Shown: positions 33,006 to 43,653 of the stretch, one piece after another
Position numbering within the stretch: the stretch's first letter is position 1
Layout of the letters: every line of letters begins with the position of its first letter
Source: Deuterostichococcus epilithicus
Taxonomy: Eukaryota > Chlorophyta > Trebouxiophyceae > Prasiolales > Stichococcaceae
NCBI GenBank assembly: GCA_033439295.1
Contig: JAVTLE010000004.1
Location: forward strand, 1,178,012-1,242,011
Direction of reading: 5' to 3'
Length of the DNA: 64,000 nucleotides
Program-made: the position numbers and the translations under genes
The notes under the pieces: generated by a model
Database searches by the model: none
Seen by the model: only the letters and a program-made list of their open reading frames with translations
Told to the model about the DNA's origin: nothing

Positions 33006-34706
33006 CTTGGACTTGGACTTGGTTACATACTGTGTCAAGTGGCTGACTATAGCACATGCCCGAAGGCGGTCGGAATGCGCAACAACAAGCGACAAGCTGG
33101 AAGAACAAACGGAAAGGGCGTCGAGCAGACCAAAACGACATCGGCAACCATGTCCAGTCATAGAGTCATGTGCCACAGCACCCGCGGGTAAACCCAGTAA
33201 ACCCCGCGCAGACATACAGGACCAGTTGCGCGCAAAGCGCCGAGCTCTCTGGCTCGCTAGGACCGGAAACGCCGTGAGGCGCCCTGCATGCAAACAGGCC
33301 AAACACAAAAGCCAAGGATTGAAAAACACCTGCTAAGCCTGACCTCCCGCTGCCAAGGCTGCGGGATGTCCGACTGCGCAACATGCCTAAAGTGCCCCCG
33401 GCACCTGAGCTAGCAGCTCCCATCGCAGGATTCCGCGAGCGCTATGGCACACCACTCCGAAACCCAAACACAGAGAATGAAAAAGAATGAAATCGCCATC
33501 TACCCCCATGCCGACCCCAAACGTCCCGACAGCAAGGTGCCCTCTGCCTCGAAAGCATGATGATGATAGGCCTCATTGAGAGCTCGAGCCCAAGCCCTCT
33601 AGCTCCGCGCAGCGATCGGCGCAATGCCGCAGAAACACCCCCAAGCTGGCAGGGTCCTGCTGCATGAACGCCTCGACTGTGGCGTCGCCCCGGCTGAACA
33701 GCTCCACCTGCTGGAGGCGCTGGTCTAGCAGAGCAGAACACCCCCAGAGCATGTGCTCTGCGTCATCAACCTCGCCGCTGTCGCAGCGCTGACAGCTGCG
33801 CTGCTCGCGCGGCAGACCGGCCCACCGCCCTGTCTCCACCCGCAACCAATGGGAGCCGGTGCGAAACCGCGCCAGCCGAACGCGGCCGGGCCTGGAGGCC
33901 ACCGCCTGCAGTAACATAGCTGGTTCGTAGGCACCAAAAGCCAGAGGGCCCCGAATCTGCAGCCACTCGCGTACCTTGCGGGCGTCGCTGCCATTCACCG
34001 ACTTAAAGTGTCGGCGCTGCAGCACCCGCCGTGGCTGCGTCAGGGTCGATGTGCTGCGGCACACCGTCAACAATGGGGGACATGAAGTCCAGGAACGAGG
34101 CCACCTGGGCTGCCCAACAGGCCGAGTGGATGCCGCCGCCGCGGCCGGCCATGCTGACGTTCTCGAGGAAGGCTTGCTTGGTCAGCCGCGTGTCGGGCAT
34201 GTCCACCAGCCGGTTCCAGAAGCGGCAGATCAGCGTCACTGCTGTGTGCATCGCCTCAAAGCGGCCCGCCTCGCCGAGTAGCGCCGCCTTGGGCGTGCCT
34301 GCACGCACGCCAAGAAGAGCCCGCAAAAAGCTCCTGGATCCTGGATGAAAGTTCCTGGATGGATCTGTACCTGATGGAGGTTGCAGCTTGTGTTGCCGCG
34401 ACCCCTGCAGACATCCATGAGGCAGGACAGCAGTTCGACTCTTTCATTGAGCGCACGCAGGCACAGGTGCTGGCGTCGCAGCCAGACTGGTGGGACAAGG
34501 AGCTGGCCAATGGCCGTCGCGCAGCGCTGCAGGCCATGCGCAGCGATCCGCGTTCGCACGCGGCTCGCGCGGCGCGCGCTGAGTACCAGCGCGCGCTGCG
34601 GCGCAAGCTGAGCCGCTGGACGCGCAGCCAGGCCATCGCCCTCCTCACCCTGGCCCAGGCCAACCCGGCGCGCTTCTGGGGCAATTTAAAGTTGCCAAGA
34701 AGCGTG

Positions 34707-35831
34707 TCTTGGACTTGGACTTGGACTTGGTTACATACTGTGCAGTCAAGTGGCTGACTATAGCACAGGCCCGAAGGCGGTCGGAATGGGGGTGGTGGAG
34801 CGTGAAAAGTGAAAGAACCTTTGACCGGAAGGTTGGTTGTGAAAGTGGAATTAAATCCACTTAGATACACAACCAAGAGATGGTGGAGTGTCACCTGAAG
34901 GTGATCGATAGCGATGGGTGATTGCCGAAGCAATGCGAAAGCAGGGCAGTCATATGTGTGACTATGACCCAATTCACTCCTTTTTTTTGTCCGCATGAGG
35001 AATCGAACTCGAGACCCCATGGGTATTTTTCCGTTTTCCAACCACTTGGGGTTTAGGGTTTTAGGAATGCGCAACAGCAAGCGCCAAGCTGAGGGAACAA
35101 ACGGAAAGGGCGTCGAGCAGACCAAAACGACATCGGCAACCATGTCCAGTCATAGAGTCATGTGCCACAGCACCCGCGGGTAAACCCAGTAAACCCCGCG
35201 CAGACATACAGGACCAGTTGCGCACAAGGCGCCGAGCTCTCTGGCTCGCTGGGACAGGAAACGCCGTGAGGCGCCCTGCATGCTGGTGGAAACAGGCCAA
35301 ACACAAAAGCCAAGGATTGAAAAACACCTGCTAAGCCTGACCTCCCGCTGCCAAGGCTGCGGGATGTCTGACTGCGCAACATGCCTAAAGTGCCCCCGGC
35401 ACCTGAGCTAGCCGCTCCCATCGCAGGATTCCGCGAGCGCTATGGCACATCACTCCGAAACCCAAACACAGAGAATGAAATCGCCATCTACCCCCATGCC
35501 GACCCCAAAAGTCCCGACAGCAAGGTGCCCTCTGCCTCGAAAGCATGACGATGATAGGCCTCATTGAGAGCTCGAGCCCAAGCCCTCTAGCTCCGCGCAG
35601 CGATCGGCGCAATGCCGCAAAAACACCCCCAAGCTGGCAGGGTCCTGCTGCATGAACGCCTCGACTGTGGCGTCGCCCCGGCTGAACAACTCCACGTGCT
35701 GGAGGCGCTGGTCTAGCAGAGCAGAACACCCCCAGAGCATGTGCTCTGCGTCATCAACCTCGCCGCTGTCGCAGCGATGACAGCTGCGCTGCTCGCGCGG
35801 CAACCCGGCCCACCGCCCTGTCTCCACCCGC
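34707..35831 (-). mobile_element. LINE copy C (minus), 5'-truncated, nested in copy B
   Basis: Tail TTGGACTTGG at 34707, 3' UTR and the ORF2 C-terminal end to about 35831, where ORF2 of copy B resumes. Joining the flanks rebuilds the copy B frame except for about three missing bases. No target-site duplication is seen. The ORF2 end here has a few differences from copy B. Confidence 0.8.
34789..35063 (-). mobile_element. SINE with telomere-like end, nested in LINE copy C
   Basis: A SINE of about 260 bp bounded by the target duplication GGAATG (34783-34788 and 35064-35069). The B-box-like GGAATCGAACTCGAGACC is at about 35000-35017. The outer end reads GGGGTTTAGGGTTTTA, telomere-like sequence at the 5' end of the SINE in its own sense. 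Confidence 0.85.
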
Positions 35832-36329
35832 GCTGTGCCTGATGATGCCATGGCTGACTACTTTCGTGATCTGCTGGGGCAGCAGCCCGTTATCCCTTCT
35901 GATGTGCAAGAGGACCCGACAGCCGACGCCGGCGCCGCGCCACCAGCTGCAGATGGTTCCGAGCTGAATGTGCAGTTCACAGGTGCCTCTGTCACCAAGG
36001 GCATTGAGTCCCTGCATGGTGGCAAGTCAACTGTGGGTGTGCTAAAGCTTGATGCCCTCTCTGTTGCTGCTGCTGAGCTCGCGCCGTGTCTTGCTGCCGT
36101 CTTCAATGCTTGCCAGAGGGTGAGGGCGCTGCCGCGCGCTTGGGCGCTTTGCGGCATCACCCCCATCCACAAGGGTGGCGACGTTACTGACCCTGGCAAC
36201 TACCGCGGCATCGCGGTGGGCTCTCTTTTAGCAAAGCTGTACGCAGCGATGCTCAACGAGAGGCTCATGGAGTGGACCGAGCGCCACGGGCTGCGTGCCC
36301 GCGGACAGGCTGGCTTCCGGAGGGACCAC

Positions 36330-36610
36330 TTGGGGGGTGGTGGAGCGTGAAAAGTGAAAGAACCTTTGACCGGAAGGTTGGTTGTGAAAGTGGAATTAAA
36401 TCCACTTATATACACAACCAAGAGATGAGGGGGAGTAGCACCCGAAGGTGATCGATAGCGATGGGTGATTGCCGAAGCAATGCGGAAGCAATGCGAAAGC
36501 AGGGCAATCATATGTATGACTATGACCCAATTCACTCCTTTTTTTTGTCCGCATGAGTCGTGAATCGAACTCGCGACCTCATGGGTATTTTTTCGATTTC
36601 CAACCATTTA
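36330..36610 (-). mobile_element. SINE inserted in LINE ORF2, with target duplication
   Basis: Bounded by GGACCAC at 36323-36329 and 36611-36617; the intact ORF2 (about 41490) has one copy. The element is about 281 bp in antisense orientation with a B-box-like segment near 36558-36578. Its outer end reads TTTAGG overlapping the duplication. Confidence 0.85.
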
Positions 36611-36632
36611 GGACCACCGCACCACTGACCAG

Positions 36633-38222
36633 GTGTTTGTGCTCCGCACGCTCATTGAGCGAGCCCGTGCAGACAAAAAGCCGCTGTATGTATGTTACGT
36701 TGACTTCAAAAAAGCATATGACACCATTCCACGTGACCTGCTGTGGCACAAACTGCAACGCATCGGGGTGCATGGGGACTTCTTGCGGGCGGTGCAGGCT
36801 TTGTATGCGGAGGTGCCCATGGGGGTGCAGTTTGCTGACGGCATGTCTGCCACATTCGATTCCCTGCTAGGTGTGAAACAGGGCTGCCCACTTTCTCCAA
36901 CCCTGTTTGGCATCTTCATTGATGACTTCCAGGCTGAGCTCGAAGCCGGCTCCGCCGGCTTCGCCCTTCCCACACTGTCCGGCGTGCAGACGCCGGCGCT
37001 CTTCTACGCGGACGACCTGGCACTGGTGTCCACCACCGTCGCCGGCCTGCAGGCGCAGCTGGACCTCTTGCAGGCATACAGCAAACGCTGGCGGCTCACC
37101 GTCAACGTTAAGAAGACGAAGGTGGTGGTTTACACCACCGCGCGCGGCGCGGTGGCGGCGCCACAGCTCACCTACATGTCCGCCCCCATCGAGGTGCTTG
37201 ACACGTTCAGGTACCTGGGGGTTGACCTGCACAGCACGAAGCCATTTGCTTCGAGCGCAGCGGACCGGGCGGCGTCCGCCCGACGCGCCGCGCTCGCACT
37301 GCATAATCGCTGTCGTGATCTCGGGCTGCATGATCCTGCATTGCTCATGCATCTCTTTGACGCACTTGTGCGCCCGGTGATGTTGTACGGTGTGGAGACT
37401 TGGGGGCCTGGGGCGCTGTGTGGCAAGGCCAGCGGCATGGAGGCTTGTGAGAAAGTGCAGAGGAGCTTTTTGCGGGCTCTTCTTGGCGTGCGTGCAGGCA
37501 CGCCCAAGGCGGCGCTACTCGGCGAGGCGGGCCGCTTTGAGGCGGCGCACACAGCAGTGACGCTGATCTGCCGCTTCTGGAACCGGCTGGTGGACATGCC
37601 CGACGCGCGGCTGACCAAGCAGGCCTTCCTCGAGAACGTCAGCATGGCCGGCCGCGGCGGCGGCATCCACTCGGCCTGCTGGGCAGCCCAGGTGGCCTCG
37701 TTCCTGGACTTCATGTCCCCCATTGTTGACGGTGTGCCGCAGCACATCGACCCTGACGCAGCCACGGCGGTGCTGCAGCGCCGACACTTTGAGTCGGTGA
37801 ATGGCAGCGACGCCCGCAAGGTGCGCGAGTGGCTGCAGATTCGGGGCCCTGTGGCTTTTGGTGCCTACGAACCAGCTATGTATCTGCAGGCGGTGGCCTC
37901 CAGGACCGGCCGCGTTCGGCTGGCGCAGTTTCGCACCGGCTCCCACTGGCTGCGGGTGGAGACAGGGCGGTGGGCCGGTCTGCCGCGCGAGCAGCGCAGC
38001 TGTCAGCGCTGCGACAGCGGCGAGGTTGATGACGCAGAGCACATGCTCTGGGGGTGTTCTGCTCTGCTAGACCAGCGCCTCCAGCACGTGGAGTTGTTCA
38101 GCCGGGGCGATGCCACAGTCGAGGCGTTCATGCAGCAGGACCCTGCCAGCTTGGAGGTGTTTCTGCGGCATTGCGCCGATCGCTGCGCGGAGCTAGTGGG
38201 CTGGGGCTCGAGCTCTCAATGA
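36633..38222 (+). CDS. LINE ORF2, reverse transcriptase to C-terminus (copy B)
   Basis: 529 residues open without a stop. They contain reverse transcriptase blocks YVDFKKAYDTIPR, GVKQGCPLSPTLFGIFIDD and the catalytic FYADDLAL, then RLTVNVKKTKVVVY, and a C-terminal zinc-knuckle-like C-x2-C-x9-H-x4-C (CQRCDSG to EHMLWGC). The upstream ORF2 part lies across the SINE at 36330-36610. Enzyme role: target-primed reverse transcription of LINE RNA. Confidence 0.9.
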   Translation: MFVLRTLIERARADKKPLYVCYVDFKKAYDTIPRDLLWHKLQRIGVHGDFLRAVQALYAEVPMGVQFADGMSATFDSLLGVKQGCPLSPTLFGIFIDDFQAELEAGSAGFALPTLSGVQTPALFYADDLALVSTTVAGLQAQLDLLQAYSKRWRLTVNVKKTKVVVYTTARGAVAAPQLTYMSAPIEVLDTFRYLGVDLHSTKPFASSAADRAASARRAALALHNRCRDLGLHDPALLMHLFDALVRPVMLYGVETWGPGALCGKASGMEACEKVQRSFLRALLGVRAGTPKAALLGEAGRFEAAHTAVTLICRFWNRLVDMPDARLTKQAFLENVSMAGRGGGIHSACWAAQVASFLDFMSPIVDGVPQHIDPDAATAVLQRRHFESVNGSDARKVREWLQIRGPVAFGAYEPAMYLQAVASRTGRVRLAQFRTGSHWLRVETGRWAGLPREQRSCQRCDSGEVDDAEHMLWGCSALLDQRLQHVELFSRGDATVEAFMQQDPASLEVFLRHCADRCAELVGWGSSSQ

Positions 38223-39689
38223 GGCCTATCATCATCATGCTTTCGAGGCGGAGGGCACCTTGCTGTCGGGACTTTTGGGGTCGGCACGGGGGTAGATGGC
38301 GATCTCATTCTCTGTGTTTGGGTTTCGGAGTGGTGTGCCATAGCGCTCGCGGAATCCTGCGATGGGAGCGGCTAGCTCAGGTGCCGGAGGCACTGTAGGC
38401 ATGTTGCGCAGTCAGACATCCCGCAGCCTTGGCAGCGGGAGGTTAGGCTTAGCAGGTGTTTTTCAGTCCTTGGCTGTTGTGTTTGGCCTGCTTCCACCAG
38501 CATGCAGGGTGCCTCACGGCGTTTCCGGTCCCAGCGAGCCAGAGAGCTCGGCGCTTTGTGCGCAACTGGTCCTGTATGTCTGCGCGGGGTTTACTGGGTT
38601 TACCCGCGGGTGCTGTGGCACATGACTCTATGACTGGACACGGTTGCCGATGTCGCTTTGGTCTGTTCGACGCCCTTTCCGTTTGTTCTTCCAGCTTGTC
38701 GCTTGCTGTTGCGCATTCCGACCGCCTTCGGGCCTGTGCTATAGTCAGCCACTTGACTGCACAGTATGTAACCAAGTTGAAGTCCAAGTCCTCTGCACTT
38801 TCTCACAAGCCTCCATGCCGCTGGCCTTGCCACACAGCGCCCCTGGCCCCCAAGTCTCCACACCGTACAGCATCACCGGGCGCACAAGTGCGTCAAGGAG
38901 ATGCATGAGCAGTGCAGGATCATGCAGCCTGAGATCACGACAGCGATTATGCAGTGCGAGCGCGGCGCGTCGGGCGGACGCCGCCCGGTCCGCTGCGCCC
39001 GACGCAAACGGCTTCGTGCTGTGCAGGTCAACCCCCAGGTACCTGAACGTGTCAAGCACCTCGATGGGGGCGGACATGTAGGTGAGCTGTGGCGCCGCCA
39101 CCGCGCCGCGCGCAGTGGTGTACACCACCACCTTCGTCTTCTTGACGTTGACAGTGAGCCGCCAGCGCTTGCTGTAGGCCTGCAAGAGGTCCAGCTGCGC
39201 CTGCAGGCCGGCGACGGTGGTGCACACCAGTGCCAGGTCGTCCGCGTAGAAGAGTGCCGGCGTCTGCACGCCGGACAGTGTGGGAAGGGCGAAGCCGGCG
39301 GAGCCGGCTTCGAGCTCAGCCTGGAAGTCATCAATGAAGATGCCAAACAGGGTTGGAGAAAGTGGGCAGCCCTGTTTCACACCAAGCAGGGAATCGAATG
39401 TGGCAGACATGCCGTCAGCAAACTGCACCCCCATGGGCACCTCCGCATACAAAGCCTGCACCGCCCGCAAGAAGTCCCCATGCACCCCGATGCGTTGCAG
39501 TTTGTGCCACAGCAGGTCACGTGGAATGGTGTCATATGCTTTTTTGAAGTCAACGTAACATACATACAGCGGCTTTTTGTCTGCACGGGCTCGCTCAATG
39601 AGCGTGCGGAGCACAAACACCTGGTCAGTGGTGCGGTTGTCCCTCCGGAAGCTATGCTCTTTACTAGCTTGCCACCCGACACCCACCAC

Positions 39690-39740
39690 TTGGGGGTGGT
39701 GGAGCGTGAAAAGTGAAAGAACCTTTGATCGGAAGGTTGG
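39690..39740 (-). mobile_element. SINE 3' fragment
   Basis: About 50 bp from the SINE 3' end (TTGGGGGTGGTGGAGCGTG to GGAAGGTTGG) joined directly to the tail of the next LINE copy. Confidence 0.75.
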
Positions 39741-40125
39741 ACTGGACTTGGTTACATACTGTGCAGTCAAGTGGCTGACTATAGCACAGGCCCGAAGGCG
39801 GTCGGAATGCGCAACAGCAAGCGACAAGCTGGAAGAACAAACGGAAAGGGCGTCGAGCAGAATCAAAACGACATCGGCAACCATGTCCAGTCATAGACTC
39901 ATGTGCCACAGCACCCGCGGGTAAACCCAGTAAACCCCGCGCAGACATACAGGACCAGTTGCGCACAAAGCGCCGAGCTCTCTGGCTCGCTTGGACTGGA
40001 AACGCCGTGAGGCGCCCTGCATGCTGGTGGAAGCAGACCAAACACAACAGCCAAGGACTGAAAAACACCTGCTAAGCCTAACCTCCCCCTGCCAAGGCTA
40101 CGGGATGTCTGACTGCGCAACATGC

Positions 40126-42717
40126 CTAAAGTGCCCCCGGCATCTGAGCTAGCCGCTCCCATTGCAGGATTCCGCGAGCGCTATGGCACACCACTCCGAA
40201 AACCAAACACAGAGAATGAACTCTCCATCTACCCCCATGCCGGCCCCAAAAGTCCCGACAGCAAGGTGCCCTCTGCCTCGAAAGCATGATGATGATAGGC
40301 CTCATTGAGAGCTCGAGCCCCAGCCCACTAGCTGTGGCTGCGTCAGGGTCGATGTGCTGCGGCACACCGTCAACAATGGGGGACATGAAGTCCAGGAACG
40401 AGGCCACCTGGGCTGCCCAGCAGGCCGAGTGGATGCCGCCGCCGCAGCCGGCCATGCTGACGTTCTCGAGGAAGGCCTGCTTGGTCAGCCGCGTGTCGGG
40501 CATGTCCACCAGCCGGTTCCAGAAGCGGCAGATCAGCGTCACTGCTGTGTGCGTCGCCTCAAAGCGGCCCGCCTCGCCGAGTAGCGCCGCCTTGGGCGTG
40601 CCTGCACGCACGCCAAGAAGAGCCCGCAAAAAGCTCCTCTGCACTTTCTCACAAGCCTCCATGCCGCTTGCCTTGCCACACAGCGCCCCAGGCCCCCAAG
40701 TCTCCACACCGTACAGCATCACCGGGCGCACAAGTGCGTCAAAGAGATGCGTGAGCAGTGCAGGATCATGCAGCCTGAGATCTCGACAGCGATTATGCAG
40801 TGCGAGCGCGGCGCGTCGGGCGGACGCCGCCCGGTCCGCTGCGCTCGAAGCAAATGGCTTCGTGCTGTGCAGGTCAACCCCCAGGTACCTGAACGTGTCA
40901 AGCACCTCGATGGGGGCGGACATGTAGGTGAGCTGTGGCGCCGCCACCGCGCCGCGCGCGGTGGTGTACACCACCACCTTCGTCTTCTTGACGTTGACGG
41001 TGAGCCGCCAGCGCTTGCTGTAGGCCTGCAAGAGGTCCAGCTGCGCCTGCAGGCCGGCGACGGTGGTGGACACCAGTGCCAGGTCGTCCGCGTAGAAGAG
41101 TGCCGGCGTCTGCACGCCGGACAGTGTGGGAAGGGCGAAGCCGGCGGAGCCGGCTTCTAGCTCAGCCTGGAAGTCATCAATGAAGATGCCAAACAGGGTT
41201 GGAGAAAGTGGGCAGCCCTGTTTCACACCTAGCAGGGAATCGAACGTGGCAGACATGCCGTCAGCAAACTGCACCCCCATGGGCACCTCCGCATACAAAG
41301 CCTGCACCGCCCGCAAGAAGTCCCCATGCACCCCGATGCGTTGCAGTTTGTGCCACAGCAGGTCACGTGGAATGGTGTCATATGCTTTTTTGAAGTCAAC
41401 GTAACATACATACAGCGGCTTTTTGTCTGCACGGGCTCGCTCAATGAGCGTGCGGAGCACAAACACCTGGTCAGTGGTGCGGTGGTCCCTCCGGAAGCCA
41501 GCCTGTCCGCGGGCACGCAGCCCGTGGCGCTCGGTCCACTCCATGAGCCTCTCGTTGAGCATCGCTGCGTACAGCTTTGCTAAAAGAGAGCCCACCGCGA
41601 TGCCGCGGTAGTTGCCAGGGTCAGTGACGTCGCCACCCTTGTGGATGGGGGTGATGCCGCAAAGCGCCCAAGCGCGCGGCAGCGCCCCCACCCTCTGGCA
41701 AGCATTGAAGACGGCAGCAAGACACGGCGCGAGCTCAGCAGCAGCAACAGAGAGGGCATCAAGCTTAAGCACACCCACAGTTGACTTGCCACCATGCAGG
41801 GACTCAATGCCCTTGGTGACAGAGGCACCTGTGAACTGCACATTCAACTCGGAACCGTCTGCGGCTGGTGGCGCGGCGCCGGCATCGGCTGTCGGGTCCT
41901 CTTGCACATTAGAAGGGATGACGGGCTGCTGCCCCAGCAGATCACGAAAGTAGTCAGCCATGGCAGCATCAGGCACAGCGCAGACACGCTTCTTGGCAAC
42001 TTTGAATTTGCCCCAGAAGCGCGCTGGGTTGGCCTGGGCCAGAGTGAGGAGGGCGATGGCCTGGCTGCGCGTCCAGCGGCTCAGCTTGCGCCGCAGCGCG
42101 CGCTGGTACTCAGCGCGCGCCGCGCGAGCCGCGTGCGAACGCGGATCGCTGCGCATGGCCTGCCGCGCTGCGCGCCGGCCGTCGGCCAGCTCCTTGTCCC
42201 ACCAGTCCGGCTGCTCCTTGGCGCCGCGCCGCCGCCCCTTGGCGGCCGGCTGCGACGCCAGCACCTGTGCCTGCGTGCGCTCAACGAAAGAGTCGAACTG
42301 CTGTCCTGCCTCATGGAATTCTGCAGGGGTTGCGGCAACACAAGTTGCAACCTCCATCAGGTACAGATCCATGACTGAGTCAGGCTGCCGCAGTAGCTCC
42401 TGCCATGCGGCCAACTGCGCGTCCGTCTTAAGGCGCGGCGGCTCGGGAGCCGGCGGCGGCGGCGGCGGCATTGCTGGCCGGCGGCGCGGGCGCCGCCGTT
42501 GCGAGGTCGGGCTGGCTGCGGAGCGACGCTCTATCTGCAAGACCACAGCAAGGTGGTCCGACTCCGGTGCCGGCAGCACCTGCAAAGACTGAATGAGGGG
42601 CATGGCGTCAGGGCTGGCCAGCACATAGTCGATGAGGCTGCTGCCCTCCTGACTCTGGCTGACAAAAGTAACCTGTCCCTGCTCATCACCCGACACACGA
42701 CCGTTAGCAATGCGCAT
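40126..42717 (-). CDS. LINE ORF2, endonuclease end plus reverse transcriptase (copy D)
   Basis: 863 codons open. The N-terminal part holds the end of the AP-endonuclease (SLIDYVLASPDAM and the SDHLAVVL catalytic box). The reverse transcriptase follows: ALCGITPIHKGG, YRGIAVGSLLAKLYA, YVDFKKAYDTIPR, GVKQGCPLSPTL and FYADDLALV. The C-terminal zinc knuckle is absent because of an internal deletion, after which the frame runs into 3' UTR sequence. Upstream it is cut by the insertion at 42718. Probably not functional as it stands. Confidence 0.9.
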   Translation of the reverse strand: MRIANGRVSGDEQGQVTFVSQSQEGSSLIDYVLASPDAMPLIQSLQVLPAPESDHLAVVLQIERRSAASPTSQRRRPRRRPAMPPPPPPAPEPPRLKTDAQLAAWQELLRQPDSVMDLYLMEVATCVAATPAEFHEAGQQFDSFVERTQAQVLASQPAAKGRRRGAKEQPDWWDKELADGRRAARQAMRSDPRSHAARAARAEYQRALRRKLSRWTRSQAIALLTLAQANPARFWGKFKVAKKRVCAVPDAAMADYFRDLLGQQPVIPSNVQEDPTADAGAAPPAADGSELNVQFTGASVTKGIESLHGGKSTVGVLKLDALSVAAAELAPCLAAVFNACQRVGALPRAWALCGITPIHKGGDVTDPGNYRGIAVGSLLAKLYAAMLNERLMEWTERHGLRARGQAGFRRDHRTTDQVFVLRTLIERARADKKPLYVCYVDFKKAYDTIPRDLLWHKLQRIGVHGDFLRAVQALYAEVPMGVQFADGMSATFDSLLGVKQGCPLSPTLFGIFIDDFQAELEAGSAGFALPTLSGVQTPALFYADDLALVSTTVAGLQAQLDLLQAYSKRWRLTVNVKKTKVVVYTTARGAVAAPQLTYMSAPIEVLDTFRYLGVDLHSTKPFASSAADRAASARRAALALHNRCRDLRLHDPALLTHLFDALVRPVMLYGVETWGPGALCGKASGMEACEKVQRSFLRALLGVRAGTPKAALLGEAGRFEATHTAVTLICRFWNRLVDMPDTRLTKQAFLENVSMAGCGGGIHSACWAAQVASFLDFMSPIVDGVPQHIDPDAATASGLGLELSMRPIIIMLSRQRAPCCRDFWGRHGGRWRVHSLCLVFGVVCHSARGILQWERLAQMPGAL

Positions 42718-42971
42718 GCTTGGACTTGGACTTGGTTACATACTGTGCAGTCAAGTGGCTGACTATAGCACAGGCCCGAAGGCGGTCGGAATGCGCAACA
42801 GCAAGCGACATGCTGAGGGAACAAACGGAAAGGGCGTCGAGCAGATCAAAACGACATCGGCAACCATGTCCAGTCATAGACTCATGTGCCACAGCACCCG
42901 CGGGTAAACCCAGTAAACCCCGTGCAGACATACAGGGCCAGTTGCGCGCAAAGCGCCGAGCTCTCTGCTGG
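42718..42971 (-). mobile_element. LINE 3' end inserted in ORF2 of copy D
   Basis: A 5'-truncated LINE copy of about 250 bp (tail CTTGGACTTGG at 42719 to AGCTCTCTG). The ORF2 endonuclease lies on both sides: LLDLCIST upstream and MRIANGRVSGDE downstream. Confidence 0.85.
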
Positions 42972-43602
42972 TGGAGATGCACAGATCGAGCAGCTCCGTG
43001 CCCCACAGGTTTGGCCGCGCCAGCGGGTCGCGACTGTGTCGCTGCGACCGCACTGGCTCGGCGCCGGTGGACAGGAAAGGCTCCCGAATGGGGTGAGTGA
43101 TGGTCCCGGGAAAATCCGGGAATGTGGCTGTGCGTGCATTCAGGTCCCCAATGACAAAGACATGACCCAAGCGCGAGGTGGCCCCAACCTCCTCACGCAA
43201 TGCCTCCCAAACCGCAGGTCCCTTCCCAGCTAGTGCTGAGCTGCCCTCTGGCGGAATGTAGCATGCAAACATGTATGCATCCTCCTCCTGCCCGATGCAG
43301 CCATCAAGACGCAACAAGGCATAGCAGCCCTGTGGCTCTGTCGACAGCACCGTGACCTTTAGTGCCAGCGCTTCGGCGACGTAGACGGCGATGCCGCCTC
43401 GCGTGCCGCCGTGCTGAAGCTTTCGGCTCCGAGGCAGATTGAGGATGGCGGTGTAGCCTGCCAGCTCCGGCGCGTCAGCGCCCTCCCGCAGCCACGTCTC
43501 CGTGAACACCAGGACATCGTAGGCCGCTCCCTGGATGGCCTGCGTGATAGCAAATGCATCTCTTGAGAGCCAGCCATGGACGTTCAGGTGCAACACGGAC
43601 AA
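42972..43602 (-). CDS. LINE ORF2 N-terminus: AP-type endonuclease (copy D)
   Basis: ORF2 starts at ATG 43602 with SVLHLNVHGW and contains VLVFTETWL, GGIAVYVAE and FVIGDLNART, the N-terminal blocks of the exonuclease/endonuclease/phosphatase fold that nicks target DNA. It is separated from the rest of ORF2 by the nested insertion at 42718-42971. Confidence 0.9.
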
Positions 43603-43653
43603 TGAGCTGTGAGGGGACCGGACGGCGCCGGGCGCAGCCCGGCCCCAACACCC

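Larger units (their letters stand above)
34336..38792 (+). mobile_element. LINE copy B (plus), inserted in copy A and itself interrupted
   Basis: After about 20 bp of filler the ORF2 sequence starts at MDLYLMEV (34359). It is broken by a LINE fragment (34707-35831), continues from AVPDDAMADYFRDLLG (35832), is broken by a SINE (36330-36610), and continues from TTDQVFVLRTLIERA to the ORF2 stop at 38220-38222. The 3' UTR follows and ends in an AAGTCC tail at about 38790. Apart from the two insertions and the 5' truncation the coding sequence looks well preserved. Confidence 0.85.
33006..39652 (-). mobile_element. LINE copy A (minus), split by a 4.5 kb insertion
   Basis: Outermost level of a nest. 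The 3' tail (TTGGAC repeats, antisense of TCCAAG) starts at 33006. The 3' UTR and ORF2 C-terminal region run to 34335, stopping in AAAAAGCTCCT. The ORF2 sequence resumes at 38793 with CTGCAC and continues to about 39652. The intact copy at 40620-40640 reads across this junction without a gap, which shows that 34336-38792 is an insertion. It is 5'-truncated inside the reverse transcriptase. Confidence 0.8.

Noticed and set aside
38745-39884. 379-codon frame as an intact reverse transcriptase gene
   Set aside because: Both ends are LINE 3' UTR or junction sequence that happens to stay open. It is the inner part of truncated copy A.
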